Below, piece by piece: positions 11,646-24,053 of a DNA stretch of 64,000 nucleotides. Position 1 is the stretch's first letter; each line of letters starts with the position of its first letter. The position numbers and the translations under genes are program-made. The DNA comes from Bullera alba (lineage: Eukaryota > Basidiomycota > Tremellomycetes > Tremellales > Bulleraceae), in NCBI GenBank assembly GCA_001600095.1, contig BCIX01000001.1, positions 7,217,198-7,281,197 of the forward strand, in the 5' to 3' direction. The notes under the pieces are model-generated. The model was given only the letters and a program-made list of their open reading frames with translations. It searched no databases and was not told the origin of the DNA.

Positions 11646-12590
11646 ATGTCGGGAGGCTTCGTGGTAGAAGACACCGAAGCACGCAGTGCTGCGCCGGAGT
11701 ACAGATTGGCGACCGACAAGCGGACACCTCTGCTATCTCTGACACCTCGGCAAGAGGCCAAGTTGCGACAACACCTCGATGACAGGTTGACGCAACTGGA
11801 GCGTGACGAGAAGAAGCAGTGAGTATCATGTGAAGGACAGCTCTGATTCATAGTGCATTTGGGACTCTGGAGTCGCTACTCCCCCGTCTCACATCCATAC
11901 TCAACCTGATTCTGCAGATACCGCCAGCAGAGCCATTCGGATCATTGCGAATAAGCTATCTCCTTACCTTTACCGGCGCAATGACAAACTATATCACGTC
12001 TCTCCCCCTCATCCCACCGTCAATGGCCATACCAACCGGCTCAGGGGCAGATCTGGACGAGATCCAACGAGCCGCAGGAAGAGTGATGACGCAGTACCTC
12101 GATTTCATCTCGCTAGTCGATGAAGCATGGATCTCAGTCCTTCGAGGCCAAGCATGGCTCGCACCAGAGATCCAGGGCGGGAAGGGCATTCCAGTGCATA
12201 CCCAATTCGGCTCCCAGGTCGGCGTTACAGAAAGGTGAGTAACCAGCAAGTCGTGGTAGTTTCATCAGGTCCCAGGTCCAAGTGGAAACTCGCGATCAGA
12301 ATCGGTTCCCACATTTAGCCGTGTCTCGGCGTTTCCGCTAAAGCCAAGTGAGCTAATCGTGAGCTGACTCGAGCAATAGAACGCGGCTTAAGAGTATCCT
12401 GCTTGCTGGTAAGGACAAGGTCATGGCTTGGGCGAGATTGTACGGACGTTCGAGCGCGACGACGGAAGTCGAGGATGAAGATGGAATGGACAATGAGCTG
12501 GAGAGCACTGGCTGGGATTGGGAGGATCAGATGGTTCACGTGTGGCAGGGCACGCTGCAGCTGTTGGTCGATCCCGATCATGTGGCGTAG
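11646..12590 (+). CDS. Conserved-looking protein of unknown function, 254 aa
   Basis: Three exons (11646-11818, 11854-12234, 12380-12590) give 254 residues. The N-terminus is charged (RQEAKLRQHLDDRLTQLERD, probable helix), followed by a mostly helical body with hydrophobic stretches (TLESLLPRLTSILNLILQIP; SYLLTFTGAMTNYITSLPLIP). It contains a DFISLVDEAWISVLRGQAW segment and an acidic patch (TEVEDEDGMDNELESTGWDW) near the C-terminus. I see no catalytic motif. The second intron is 145 nt, three times the usual size, but has a good donor and a CTGAC-N8-TAG acceptor. The splice chain keeps one frame throughout, which supports a real gene. I do not recognise the family. Confidence 0.7.
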
Positions 12591-12655
12591 GCTGGCGTAG
12601 GGCTGCGTAGGGCTCTGTAGGGCTCTGTAACTCTGTACATAGGGCTCTGTAGGGA
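12585..12655 (+). repeat. Imperfect GGCTCTGTAG tandem repeat over a stop codon
   Basis: About six copies of a 9-11-base unit of the form GGCTCTGTAG / GGCTGCGTAG follow one another, beginning at the stop codon of the upstream gene and running into its 3' UTR. The units carry TAG or TAA in the same register, so slippage here would still leave a stop in frame. Confidence 0.7.
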
Positions 12656-14176
12656 GGCGATTGGTCGCGAGCGCGCCCTGATGATTCCCTGAGCACGGGT
12701 TTGTCAATTGAACGAATTACGTACGACTCGCCTCCGTCCGATCAGGTATCAAACGTTCGCTGTTCTCCGCTGCTTCTCCTAGTTGCTTTAGTGCAAGTGC
12801 CGCGCTCCGCCATGCTGTCAGGCCCAACAGGAATCAGAGTTTAGGCCTGGCTAAGCAGGGCTAAGCTGACTAACGTGACCTTTGATCCACCGAGCACTGA
12901 GCGAGTGCGAGCGGAGATTGAACAGTGTTCGGGTAGACCGCCGCGAGTTTCTCCTCTGTCATTCCTCCTCTGTCGAACTCATCAAACAGCGTTAGAAGAG
13001 GTTAGAAGGCATTAGAAGCACACTACCTCCGTTTTTACGGAATGCAATGTGTCGGGACGTCGGGTTTCTGTTACGGCTCCACGGACGACAGGGCCCGACA
13101 GGGATCACCTCTCGTAGCCTCTGGACCTGGTGGCCTCTGGTCTCCGCCGATCCGATGTCGAACAGAAGGTTCTCAAATGTTCTCATTTGCGAATTGGATA
13201 TGCTCTTTAAGGTGTGGTCAAACTTGACGTAAGTGTATAATTGCAAGGGCAAAGTTGCGAGGAACTCGGATTGTAGGTCGGTATGCAAGCAATTGTGGAC
13301 GTGACGATGGGACGGTTGAAAAGAAACCAATAATATTCTTCCAGTCGCCGTTGTCAAGCTAAGAGTAGGCGATTGGTGATAGGCAAGAGATCTTGCTCCC
13401 AAGTCCTCTCCCGAAACCGGCATCGCCTCTGCGACTTGCTTTCCTGGTAACAGACCGCAAGTGAGGTACGCCGTGCGGTCCGCCCGGCCTATTGGTTCAA
13501 GTCAAGTCGTCGACGTCAGCTCGGTGAGTCGACAAGTCATAAGACCCGGGATTCCTGCATTCCGTCAGATCGTCCTTGGCCGCAAGGGAGAGATCCCTCC
13601 TGCGGCATGGCGGGGAGGGGAAGGCAGGGAGACCTCGTGGACATAGCTGGCAATAAACGGGGATCTAGAAGGCTTGTTTCGTCGGTCCGACAGGGGTTGG
13701 AGGAGCAGTTGAGACCAGAAAAGGGTGCTCGGGGGAAAGGACTGTGTAGATCTCGTGAGGAATCTGCGGAGGATAAGCTTGGACAAGGTGCAATGAGGGA
13801 ATGAGGGTCCATACTTTGGGAGTCGGTGCCAGGTCGGTGCACGGTCAGGCTGTGCCTATAGAGTGCCTAGTGGTGTTCCAGGGGCCGTCCTTTGGGATGG
13901 GGGCTCGCTAGAACATTTAGAAAACCATGTGCGACCAATTGCGACCGGTGTGATGAGTGTGTAGAGTATATCATTGACCGAAGCCAACCTTTTCAGGTGA
14001 TCTACCCATCCTTTGGAGGTTTTGAATCGGGAGAAACCATATACCTAGACCATTGGACGACCGGCCTTCTCGACCTTTATATACGCCACTGCATCGACTC
14101 GATGAGAGCTCAACGCAACAGACGTGGATCGTAGACTAGCACAAACTTGGACAAGTGGGACCCGTTCCAGTGGGCA
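12591..14176. other. Long gene-poor interval upstream of the velvet gene
   Basis: This 1.59-kb gap is the longest in the window without a supported gene. I found no splice chain, tRNA or family match on either strand. It holds the repeat at 12585-12655, a short GTTAGAAG microrepeat near 12992-13016, and a 143-codon unspliced frame on the minus strand (13423-12992) with no recognisable content. The most likely reading is the extended promoter and 5' leader of the velvet regulator, as developmental regulators in basidiomycetes often have long upstream regions. Confidence 0.4.
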
Positions 14177-15878
14177 ATGTCGAGAGCCTCGTTGTCACTT
14201 CAGGTTGACAAAGACGACGAGGATCCTCGGGAACCTCGACCGGTAACGGATCAACAAGCAGGCGAGTCGTCAGACCACGATATCCACCCAACGGCCGCCA
14301 GAGGTCTTGCAGATTTGCTGCACAACAGTCCAGAGCGCAGAGCGCAGAGTGCCTCTGATGTCGACTCGTCACCGAGGCAGGGACAAGGCAGCGAGGAGGA
14401 GGGGCTAGATGGAAGTAGCGGCGCGACTTCCTCAGAGTCCAGCGGTGATCGCTCTTCGAGCTCAGATTGGTGAGCTATTACCCAAAGATGTACGCTGATT
14501 TGTTGTAGGACGTATACCCTCGAGATCATACAACAGCCTCAACGGGCTCGAGCATGCGGATTTGGGGACAAGGTAGGTCATGGGTCGAAGACAAGTCGCT
14601 GAGGGGCTTAGGATCGAAGGCCGCTTTCGCCTCCGCCCATTCTGCGCCTGAGGGTGTACCATGCTTCCGGCGAGCCAGTCGATCCGAGGTGGGTATCGGT
14701 ATAAGGGATTGGAGCTGATCTCCCAGCCAAATCAGTATACAATTCCTCTTGGTCATGGTCGACCTATGGTCCGGGGATCACGCTCAGCGGCGGAACGTCG
14801 TGCTTCACCCATCGTCCCTTGTGAGGGATTCCTTGGGCGACGATACGGATGCTTCGAGGTCGCTGTCAAATTCTCGCCCGACCACGGCAGTGATGCCGAG
14901 TGATAGCACTCTGGAGTGGCAGGCAGGTGGGTGACGAACAACCGCTTTATCTGATCACGTAGGCCCCTCGAACTATGCGGAGTCGCTGGAGAGAAGAGGT
15001 TATCAGCGCCTTGACACTCAGCAGTTCTTCCCTTTTCCGAGCGATAGGTCAGAGGGCTCCTCGAGAGAGTCACATGCCACGATGGGAAATCCTCCCGGAC
15101 TGCAATATCCAGCCACGACTGTGCGCTCGCCCCGAGGCGGGGTGTACTACGTCCCCTCGGTGCCGCCGCCTTCTGCGGATGCGCCAAATGCGTATTACGA
15201 AACGAGGCCTGACTATTCGAGAGAGGAAGTGCCCAGCTCGAGTTCGACAATAATACGGGAGATGCCCGATTATCGTATTCCCGGCAGTTCAACTTCGAGC
15301 CATTCCCATTACAATCCGCCAGACTCGCAGCTCGATGTTCATGATCAGGTCCGAGCAAGACCCATCCTCACTCCTGGAATGTCCTCATCGACGAGTACAG
15401 CAAGCAGTCCCTCCCCGCATTCAAGAGTACTCGTCGGATCCCTCACTTCGATTTGTCAGCGGTTGAAAGATGAAAACGATCAGCTGGGTCTGTTCTTCTT
15501 TGCGCACGATCTGGGGATCCGGACAGAAGGCGTGTTCTCGTTGAAGTTCTCCCTAGTCAATTTAACCTCGTGAGTCGTCTCTGCATGTCATCACTGACAC
15601 CTGGATTAGTTTGATGCAGGTCAACGCGACGGTATTACAGTCCAGCGAAGTTCTCACAGAGGTGTTTTCAGATCCGCTCACGGTGTAGTGAGTGAACCTC
15701 CCGGAACAAGATCTTGGGGCTGATCCTGGCTAGCTCTGCCAAACGATTCCCTGGTGTCATCCCCACCACTGACCTCACGAGACACTTTGCCGGTCAGAAT
15801 GTACGACTGCCTACGCGACAGAAACGCACTGTCCCGGACGAAGACGTCGAGAGTGGCGAAGCCGAGGAAGAGGAGTGA
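14177..15878 (+). CDS. Velvet-domain regulator, VelB type
   Basis: Seven exons encode about 486 residues. The first 95 are acidic and Ser-rich. The velvet domain starts at the exon 1-2 junction (DWTYTLEIIQQPQRARACGF, then GDKDRRPLSPPPILRLRVY), with LVMVDLWSGDHAQRRNVV following. The domain is then interrupted by roughly 150 disordered Ser/Pro/Tyr-rich residues and resumes at RVLVGSLTSICQRLKDENDQ, LGLFFFAHDLGIRTEGVFSL, and VFSDPLTVYSAKRFPG-IPTTDLTRHFAGQ. A split domain with an internal insert is the known VelB arrangement; velvet proteins are Rel-like DNA-binding regulators that form dimers and link development, light response and secondary metabolism. All splice sites are canonical and keep one frame. 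The upstream gap of 1.6 kb probably holds its control region. Confidence 0.9.
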
Positions 15879-16373
15879 GGTCCGTCATGGGGGAGTTAGC
15901 TGAGTGGTACCGCCAAATCCACTCTCAAGGAGGCCCACACGATGGTCCGCAAGTTTTCGTCCGGCCTATAGAGTCTTGTTCATACCCCGCATCAGTATAT
16001 CCCCATGTCCATGTCAAAGCATGTACTCGTCAAAACCGAGCAGCGCTCACTTCAGAGGCAAGATGACAGGCAATGAGCCAATGTCTCATATCTGGCCCGG
16101 ATGCAACCCAGTCTCGGATGACGAATCGCCACCCGCGCTACACTGGAATGGACGGGATCAAATATCTCGAGGACCTCCACATGACAGAGCACCATCAACC
16201 TCGCCGGCCTAGGCTATGGTCGATGGGTAGATCCTGCTTCGTGTGTCGCACCATACCATTGAGAAGGTTGATTACCAGGCTAGATCGGGAAGAGGAGATT
16301 TGCACAGGAAGGAGCACACTAGGATAGTCGCACTTCCAGCCCAGTCTACAGCCTCAGCGACATCACCGCGACC
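15879..16373. other. Intergenic region velvet gene / RAD3
   Basis: These 495 bases hold the 3' end of the velvet transcript and the RAD3 promoter, both on the plus strand. No coding signal or RNA gene was found. Confidence 0.4.
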
Positions 16374-19300
16374 ATGAAGTTCATGATAGGCGACCTCCCG
16401 GTCTTGTTCCCTTATGATCGGTGAGCTACACGAGAAACTTGAAGCAGGCAGAGCTGATCATTCGTACTATCAGTATCTATCCTGGTGAGCTAGGCGCCTG
16501 ATGCTGTAGCCAGCTCACGCACTGATGTCGCCAGAGCAATACCAGTATATGTGTGATCTGAAGCAGACGCTGGACGCAGGGGTGGGTCATTTCGAGGGAA
16601 GTATGGGACCAAGCTCATCGTAACGCTTCAGGGCCACTGCGTGCTGGAAATGCCGTCTGGTACGGGAAAGACGGTATCCCTACTCTCGCTCATCGTCTCG
16701 TATATGCAGGTGCGTTCCCTAACCTGGGTCTTGGTGGAATCGTACTCACGCCTACTAGCACTACCCGACCAAGAGAAAGCTCATCTACTGCTCGCGAACG
16801 GTGCCGGAGATCGAGAAAGCCTTGGCGGAATTGAAGCGATTGATGGAGTACAGGGAGGAGATGGGAGCCAAAGACGAGGATTTCAGGGGGCTCGGACTGA
16901 CATCGCGGCGGAATCTGTGTCTCCATCCGGAAGTGAGTTAGAGACTTGGGTGATTTCGATGTTGACATGCTGCAGGTTAGCAAGGAGAAGAAGGGCAAGG
17001 TGGTCGATTCCCGGTGTCGGGATTTGACATCTGCGTTTGCCTGTGAAAAGGGCAGATCGGAGCCCGGCAGTGTGCCCCTGTGTAGTTACCACGAGGTGGG
17101 TAGGCCCCAGCTTTCGTAATTAGTAGACCGTCACTAGCTGATAGCATCGACAGGAGCTAAACAACTATGAAGCTGGGAATCTGATCCCACCCGGTATCTA
17201 CACATTAGACGATGTCAAGAAGTATGGCCAGGAGAAGGGTGTTTGTCCGTATTTCACCATCAGACGGATGGTAAGCTAGGTTGAAGTGTTACACATGCTA
17301 ATTAGTTATCGCAGCTACCCTACCTCGACGTCATGATCTACTCTTTCCACTATCTTCTCGATCCCAAAGTCGCGGAGAACGTATCTGCAGAGATGAGCAA
17401 GGAGAGTATAGTCGTGTTCGACGAGGCGCATAATATAGGTGAGTCTTTGTAAACGAATCCAGCTGACGGATTAGACAACGTTTGCATCGAGTCGCTGTCG
17501 ATCGACCTGAACCGTCCCATGCTGGACGCCGCGGCGCGGAGTGTCAACAAGATCAGCGACAAAATCGAAGAGTGAGTAAAATAGACCGACAGCGCTGACA
17601 CTTAGGATGAAACGGACCGACGCGGAGAAGCTGCAGAACGAGTATGAAAAGTTGGTCCAGGGGCTGCAGGAGGCCAATGATCAGAGGGAAGACGAGGATA
17701 TGATGACTAGTCCAGGTGCGTTGAAGAGATATTATTCGGGAGCTGATGGCAGTTCTCTCCAATGATATGGTGGAGGAAGCCATTCCTGGGAATATACGGA
17801 AAGCCGAGCACTTCATCGCTTTCCTACGGCGGTTCATCGAGTACCTCAAGGTGGGTAAGACTCCTGGCCCAGCTGACTTTACAGACACGGATGCGAGTGC
17901 TACACGTCGTCGCCGAAACGCCAGAATCGTTCCTCGCTCACCTCAAGGAGATTACGTATATCGAGCAGAGGCCGCTGAAGTGAGTCAGCGTAATAAGCTC
18001 TGCTAACTTTAGATTCGCTGCCGAGCGGTTGACATCCCTCGTTCGCACGCTCGAGCTTACGAATATCGATGAACATTACGCCTTGCAGAAAGTCGCTGGT
18101 TTTGGTACGCTTGTGGCGACATATGCCAAGGGGTTTCTGCTCATCCTTGAGCCGTACGAGACGGAACATGCGACGGTGCCAAATCCGATATTCCACTTTA
18201 CGTGAGTCCACCAAACCGACTTGGCTGATGGTAGATGCCTCGACCCGTCATTAGCAATATCACCAGTGTTCGAGCGGTTCTCCTCGGTCGTCATCACGTC
18301 CGGGACAATCTCCCCGTTGGACATGTACCCAAAGATGCTTCAGTTCCAGCCCGTGATGGAGGTGTCGTACCCAATGACACTGCAGCGGAATGCTTTCTTC
18401 CCCATGGTCATAACCCGTGGCTCGGATCAAGTGCCAATATCATCCCGGTTCGAGGTCAGAAACGATCCTGCCGTCGTGCGAAACTTTGGCAGTATTCTGA
18501 TCGAGATGAGTCGGACGGTTCCCGATGGTATCGTGGCCTTCTTCCCGAGTTATCTCTACATGGAGAGTATAGTCAGTGCGTGGTATGACATGGTGAGCAC
18601 TCTAGTGAGGATAGCGCTGACGGCAGGGTATTTTGAGCGAGGTGTGGAAGCACAAGTTGCTATTTGTCGAAACGCCAGATGCCATGGAGACGAGTATAGC
18701 GTTGAAAAACTACAGAGAGGTGGGTGAAAGTATTGCTGATAGCGCTGATGTTAGGCGTGTAATAATGGTCGTGGAGCAGTCATGCTGTCGGTCGCCCGAG
18801 GAAAGGTGTCCGAGGGTATTGACTTCGATCACAACTATGGCCGAGCAGTGATCATGTTTGGGTGAGTCGGTCGAGTAATCGCTTTGCTGACGATGTAGTA
18901 TCCCCTACCAGTACACCGAGTCGCGTATATTGAAAGCCCGGCTAGAATTCCTGCGAGACAATTACAGAATTCGGGAGAACGACTATCTCACTTTCGACGC
19001 GATGCGGCATGCTGCCCAGTGTGTGGGACGTGTGTTGCGTGGTAAGACCGATTGGGGTCTCATGGTGTTTGCCGACAAGGCAAGTGAATCGATTGGAGAG
19101 TGAGGTCAAAGCTAACCCGGACTTAGCGCTTTGCTCGGCAGGACAAACGGGCGAAATTGCCAAAGTGGATCAATCAGTACATTACCGAAGCCCATTCCAA
19201 CATGTCTACCGATATGGCAATCTCCCTCTCGAAAAAGTTCATCAGGCAGATCTCCCAGCCGTTCGACCATAGCCAAACGGGAATATCGCTCTGGACGCTG

Positions 19301-19507
19301 GATGATATCGAGGCGAGACAGAGGAAAGAGAGGGAAGAGGCTTCCAAGGCTATCAACGAGTTGAGGACGAGTGGTCTCGATCTGTCCGACTCGAGGGTCG
19401 GGGAGGAAGGTGACGCAGCGATGGATGCGATGATGCAGGACGTCGAGATGATGGGCGGGATAGACGATGCCGACTTGGCGGGTTTAGATATGGACACCGA
19501 GCTGTAG
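16374..19507 (+). CDS. RAD3: TFIIH / nucleotide-excision-repair DNA helicase Rad3 (XPD)
   Basis: This is the 5'-3' superfamily 2 helicase of TFIIH, which opens DNA in repair and transcription. The protein starts [20 protein letters not shown], has Walker A MPSGTGKT and the DEAH box ([10 protein letters not shown]). The four Fe-S cluster cysteines are recognisable around [23 protein letters not shown] and [11 protein letters not shown]. Helicase domain 2 contains [33 protein letters not shown] and [16 protein letters not shown]. The C-terminus is acidic and Met-rich ([20 protein letters not shown]). Length is about 800, near the fungal norm. There are about 17 short introns, the first two flanking an 11-nt exon (TATCTATCCTG). 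All domains are intact. It is convergent with DNM1, with 79 bases between stops. Confidence 0.96.
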
Positions 19508-19586
19508 TCAGAGTCCTGGCGTCACTCGTGCATGTATGTATGTGAAAATGGGCTAGTGTACGTGCTACAAAATGGGAACATCAACT

Positions 19587-22479
19587 CTACGACGACTTGA
19601 GGGAGACCTCGCTCAAGACTCTAAACGCCTCCTTGTACGCATCCAATAACGCCTTGACCCGGGTTCGCTCCGTGACCAATGTTTCGTCCTCGAAGAGCAG
19701 GTCGCCAAATAGATCGGGTTTGTACAAGGAGGTGACCAAGCGTTGCTGGATCGAGTCTCGAGAAAAATTGACCTGAAATTGTTAGCGATTGATGAATATT
19801 TGTCACTCACGAGAAGATGCATGATGGCCTTTGGAACGAGATCCTGAATCGTCTGCCTGGTGATTCCAAAGTAGCTCGCGATGAGGGATTGGATTAGCGT
19901 CGTTTCCATCTCCTCCTTTGGTGTCAGCTGCAGTGGTTGATCGCTAGGGCCCTGATCTGGGTTTAGCAATGCACACTGCGAGCCCACTTGTACTCACCGC
20001 CTCGATGTGCTTGCCTAGAGACTTCATGTCGAAAGCAGTGGTGCCGCTGTCCAAACCAGCGCCGGATCGAGTTCTCCTGCCCGAACCCAGATCAGGCAAC
20101 AAGTCCCTGTTGGCAAATGCCGACGGCGGTTGCGATCGTTTGTTCGCATTGCGCTCGTGTCGGCCGTCTGCGGATCCAGGCGCCGAGGCCACCTGATGGG
20201 AAGGACCCGCTCCGAGGTTTGGACCCGAAGGGCCATTAGGTCCGCCGGGACCGCCTGGCCCGCCGAAAAAGTAGTTAAGGAAAGTCTCCTTTGCGGTATG
20301 AGGCGAGGTTCCGGCCTGGCCATAGGGTGCGGGCGCTTGTAACGAGTCTTGAACGCCGGGTCCAGATGACGACCGTTGTTGTTGCCTCTTCTCGTCGAGC
20401 TGGCTCCGTTTCTGCACGTGCGGACGCCTGATGTCGGGCACAGACACTGATGCGGATCGAGTGTGGTGCAAGTGCTGGTGCTGCGCCACGGCGACGCCAT
20501 TGGGTGTCGATCCCGCACCATCAGAGGACGAGGACGATTCGTCGTCGAAACTCGCAACAGAGGGGTTCTGACGTCAGCCAGTGATGAAGAGCTGGACTCA
20601 CCTTTGGCGTTGGGACCGATGGTTTGGGAGCGCCCGCTCGGGCGATGGCCGCAGAGCCGGCGACAAAGTCTGGGTGGTTGGTGTTGATGTACGCGGCTTG
20701 GATTCCGATTAGACTGGAGACGTATTCCGAGGTCGGGCCTAGTCTCTCCCGCAGCAAGTCTGAGACGACCTCGACGAGCTGGCTGCCAAGTCTGGGGAAC
20801 CGTTGGAGTTCCTACTTGATTAGCCAGAATCAAGAATGCAAACTCACCGAAGAGGTACAGTTGTGGCAAATCTTCATCAACTCTTCGTACACCAGCTCGA
20901 CGCAACGCAGACTTGGCGGTTCCAGCAGCTTGATCTGCGGCTTGACCAGCAAGTCGAATGCGACCTCTGGGACAAACAGACTTGGTCTGGGACCAGTGGA
21001 ATTCCGGATTGCCGTTCGGATATCCTGTACAGAGAGGTTCTGCGTGGGGTCGATCGACTGAAGGGCATGACCAAAGACATCGTTGAAGATGTAGTAGATC
21101 CTAGCACCGCCGCAGAGCTCTTTGGTTGAGATTTCCAGGGATGTTCCGTCGATTGACGAGACAAAGTCGCGCGAGAATTCGGTCATGAGTTTGAGGATAA
21201 GAGAGCCCTGGCGTCAGCTAAGATACAGAATGATATGACTTACCCTGTGCTGCTCGCCGAGGAAGGTGGCGTCGCCAAAGGCGTTGAGCTCTTGTTGCGT
21301 CTGTCCCATCAACGTGTTGAGCCTCGCTTTCATATCGGGTAGTTTTTCTCGGATGTGGTTCATCAGGACCTGAATATCAGCTCAAGAACTTGCATTGCGA
21401 CTCACAGAGTTGAGCGTCTTGGCCAGAAATTTCGTCCCGCATCGATGCGCAATATTCCTATACACCGAGTGGTTCTTGAAAAATTCCTCCTCCTTCCGCC
21501 TCGCGTCCTCCATTGGGATCTCGGACATGATATCCTGTTGACTCCTGTTGACGACACCAACAAAGCCGAGTTTGAGGGGATAGGTCCTGCCGGTGAGAAT
21601 ATCCAAGGCATTTGTCCCGGCGTCCATGAGGTCGAGCTTTGTGAGAACGCCGAGCGTACGGAGACCTCTGGGATCAACAGTTCTGGCTAGTTTCAGAGCG
21701 TCCGAGTTGGCCAAGTCGACATTGGCGGGAGAGACGGCTAGAATGACGCTGAAAGGTTAGCTATGTTTGAACTTTTGACTTACGCATTGGGCTTGGAGAT
21801 GTAATCTGAGACGAGGTTTTTGATCTGCCTCTCGATATCCGTGGGTTGGTCGCCAACAGGGACTTTGGTCAGACCGGGCAGATCGACAAGGGTGAGATTG
21901 AGTACGCCCGGGCCGTAGATCTTCAAGTTGATAGGCAGCTTTGACACGCCCTACCACCGTAAGCAAAGTCGAGATCTGATGACCCACCTTATTCTGGCCT
22001 GCAACTCGAAACGTCTCCGCCTCAATCTCCCGCCTGATCTCATCGAAATCTGTGAACTTGCGATTATTCAAGTGCAGAAACTCTGCATACTCCGCACCGC
22101 TACCGCCACCCATAGTCCTGCCTCCGGGTCTCATAACGCCAGCCCCGGCCGTGGGTGTGTGTTCCAATTCGGGGAGGTAGCCGTCGCCATCGAGTCTGGG
22201 GCTGCGCTTGAAGCCTTGGGTAGTGGCAGATGGGGAGAGGTTGGATGATGATGATGCTGGGGTGTGAATGAGTTGCAGGATCAATGGTCGTCTTGTGACA
22301 ATACCGGAACCTCGAGGTAAAAAGTCTCTGCCGACTATCGTTTCCAATACCGAGGATTTACCCGATGACTGCGAGCCGACGACGACAATCTGTGGTAGGT
22401 CGACGGCATCACCTCCAATAGCGTTGAAGGTGTCCTGAAGCTTGTTGACAAGGGCGATCAAATCGCCGTCCATGGCCAT
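19587..22479 (-). CDS. DNM1: Dynamin-related GTPase Dnm1/Drp1, mitochondrial and peroxisomal fission
   Basis: The protein begins [20 protein letters not shown] and carries P-loop [39 protein letters not shown] and [11 protein letters not shown]. The middle domain ([20 protein letters not shown]) follows, and the C-terminal GED ([20 protein letters not shown] to [10 protein letters not shown]) closes it. Between them lies a long disordered insert B rich in Gly, Pro, Ser, Gln and His, with a [15 protein letters not shown] tract. The long insert B and the Gly-rich loop in the GTPase domain ([15 protein letters not shown]) are typical of fungal Dnm1 rather than Vps1. It forms helices on the outer mitochondrial membrane and cuts it. 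Length is about 800. The start is the first of two close ATGs. Introns are short and canonical. Confidence 0.94.
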
Positions 22480-22794
22480 GGCGAGCAGAAGCGTATGAGG
22501 AGAGTGTGAAAATGCCGGTTGGTAACAAGTGGTAAACGACTCGAGTTACTTTCTGGCGGAGAGACTCAATCTATCACTGGCTCAGGTACGAATCTTGGTC
22601 AAGATGAGAAGCAGACCAAGTGCCGACGACTACACGAGTCGTCGAGGTCACCACCTCAAGCCGCATTGCGACCAGTGACACGCAAACGTTCGGCAGCGGG
22701 CGGGTCAGATCCGACGGAAGCAAATGCGCGCCTAACTTTTAAAGCGGTCCGTGCATGCATTCAGGCATCAAGCATCCAGCATGTACTGAGGGCA
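22480..22794. other. Intergenic region upstream of DNM1
   Basis: These 315 bases lie between the DNM1 start and the ECO1 stop, both on the minus strand. No gene or RNA was seen. The region must contain the DNM1 promoter and the ECO1 3' UTR. Confidence 0.4.
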
Positions 22795-24053
22795 TCACAA
22801 CTGCCGCTCGTCGTCGGCGAAGACTCTCACATGGCCCTTGCCCCACTTCTCCATGACCTTTCTCCCGCTCTCGGTCGGCTGGGAAAAGGCGACTTCGCCT
22901 TTGGCGGGGTCGAATGTACAGCCATAGATCGTATTCGAGCAAGCAGCGTCCAATAGCTGGGTGACTAGCGATAGTTGTCGATAGGATGGGATTGTATACA
23001 GTCGATGGATCCCGAGTGGCGTAGGAATGGGTGTAGGGCTGAGGTCAGCAATGCACATTTCAAGTTGACTCACTCGCACACGACACCTCCTCCGCTGTCG
23101 ACGACGGGGACGTCGAACGTCTCTCCAGGCCTTAACACCCGCATGGCCTCATTGATGGGTTGAGCGACGACCACGCTGACGACGCGCTCGACGGATTTGC
23201 TGTTGGGTATGCGTTGACGCTTGCGACTCGGCGGTGGAGAAGATGTGAGGTAGAGGAAGATTTTGCACTGATCCAAGATGACAGTGGGAAGGGGAGGGGA
23301 TGACAGGACCGTGTCCACTGTGGCGAGAATGTCGTCGAGCTGAGGTCAGTGGTGTTTTGAATCCCCGACCCACCTTGAGCCCTCCCCAAGATCCATCACA
23401 GACGATCACGCGTCCCCTGCCAGTATCACCAAACCGCAGTCCCTCTTCCAGTACGCGCCAGCCAGTTCCCTCCTTTGCCTTCCCCTTGCCCAGTCCATCC
23501 CACGCAATGCCTCGCACAACCTTGGCGTGGTGTTTGGAATGGAGCGACTCATCGCTTCCGCCACGCATATATGACATGAGGCATTCCTGACACGTGTGAA
23601 GCAGCGGCAGGTGGGTGAGGTGCATCTGAGTCATGGAGTGGTCGGGGAGTTTGGCTTTGGGCCTGGGTTTAGGCTTTGATGGTATTTGATTAAGCGTTTG
23701 TAGGGGTTTGCCTCGAGGCGCGGCAAAGTAGCTCATCAGGGATGACTGAGAGGCGGCTTTCATTGTAGTCGTGGTCGGTTCAAGGACTTCCACTTCATCC
23801 AAACGCCTACGTTTCGGCGAGGGCGATGATGGCGGGGAGGCATCATCTCTCGCATCCAAGCCTGGAGAAGTCGGAGGTGTGGCCAGAAATGACGAGCTAG
23901 GGGGAGACGAGGGACCAACTGGATCCGAAGAACCAAGGTAGATGTTTGAAGATGAAGAAGACGGAGCGAGCTTCGCCTTGCCGTACGTCCTGCGCACGAC
24001 AGGTCTGCAGGGCATTAGCTCGGACGCGTCGGGGTGGCTTACCTCGAGGTCAT
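22795..24053 (-). CDS. ECO1: Sister-chromatid cohesion N-acetyltransferase Eco1/ESCO
   Basis: The first exon is only 11 nt (24053-24043, MTSR with the split codon). The N-terminal 150 residues are Ser/Pro-rich and basic, with a PIP-like SLMSYFAAP segment that could bind PCNA. Next is the C2H2 finger of the family: TCQECLMSYMRGGSDESLHSK followed by HHAKVVRGIAWDG. The GNAT acetyltransferase domain has GIHRLYTIPSYRQ, LLDAACSNTIYGC and the C-terminal FSQPTESGRKVMEKWG signature, ending in VRVFADDERQL. Eco1 acetylates the cohesin subunit Smc3 in S phase to establish cohesion. The finger and acetyl-CoA region look complete. It shares a divergent promoter with fumarase. Confidence 0.92.

Noticed and set aside
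12992..13423. A 143-codon unspliced minus-strand frame with an ATG start
   Set aside because: No recognisable domain, no intron pattern like its neighbours, and composition looks random; a frame of this length is expected by chance in a 1.6-kb gap.
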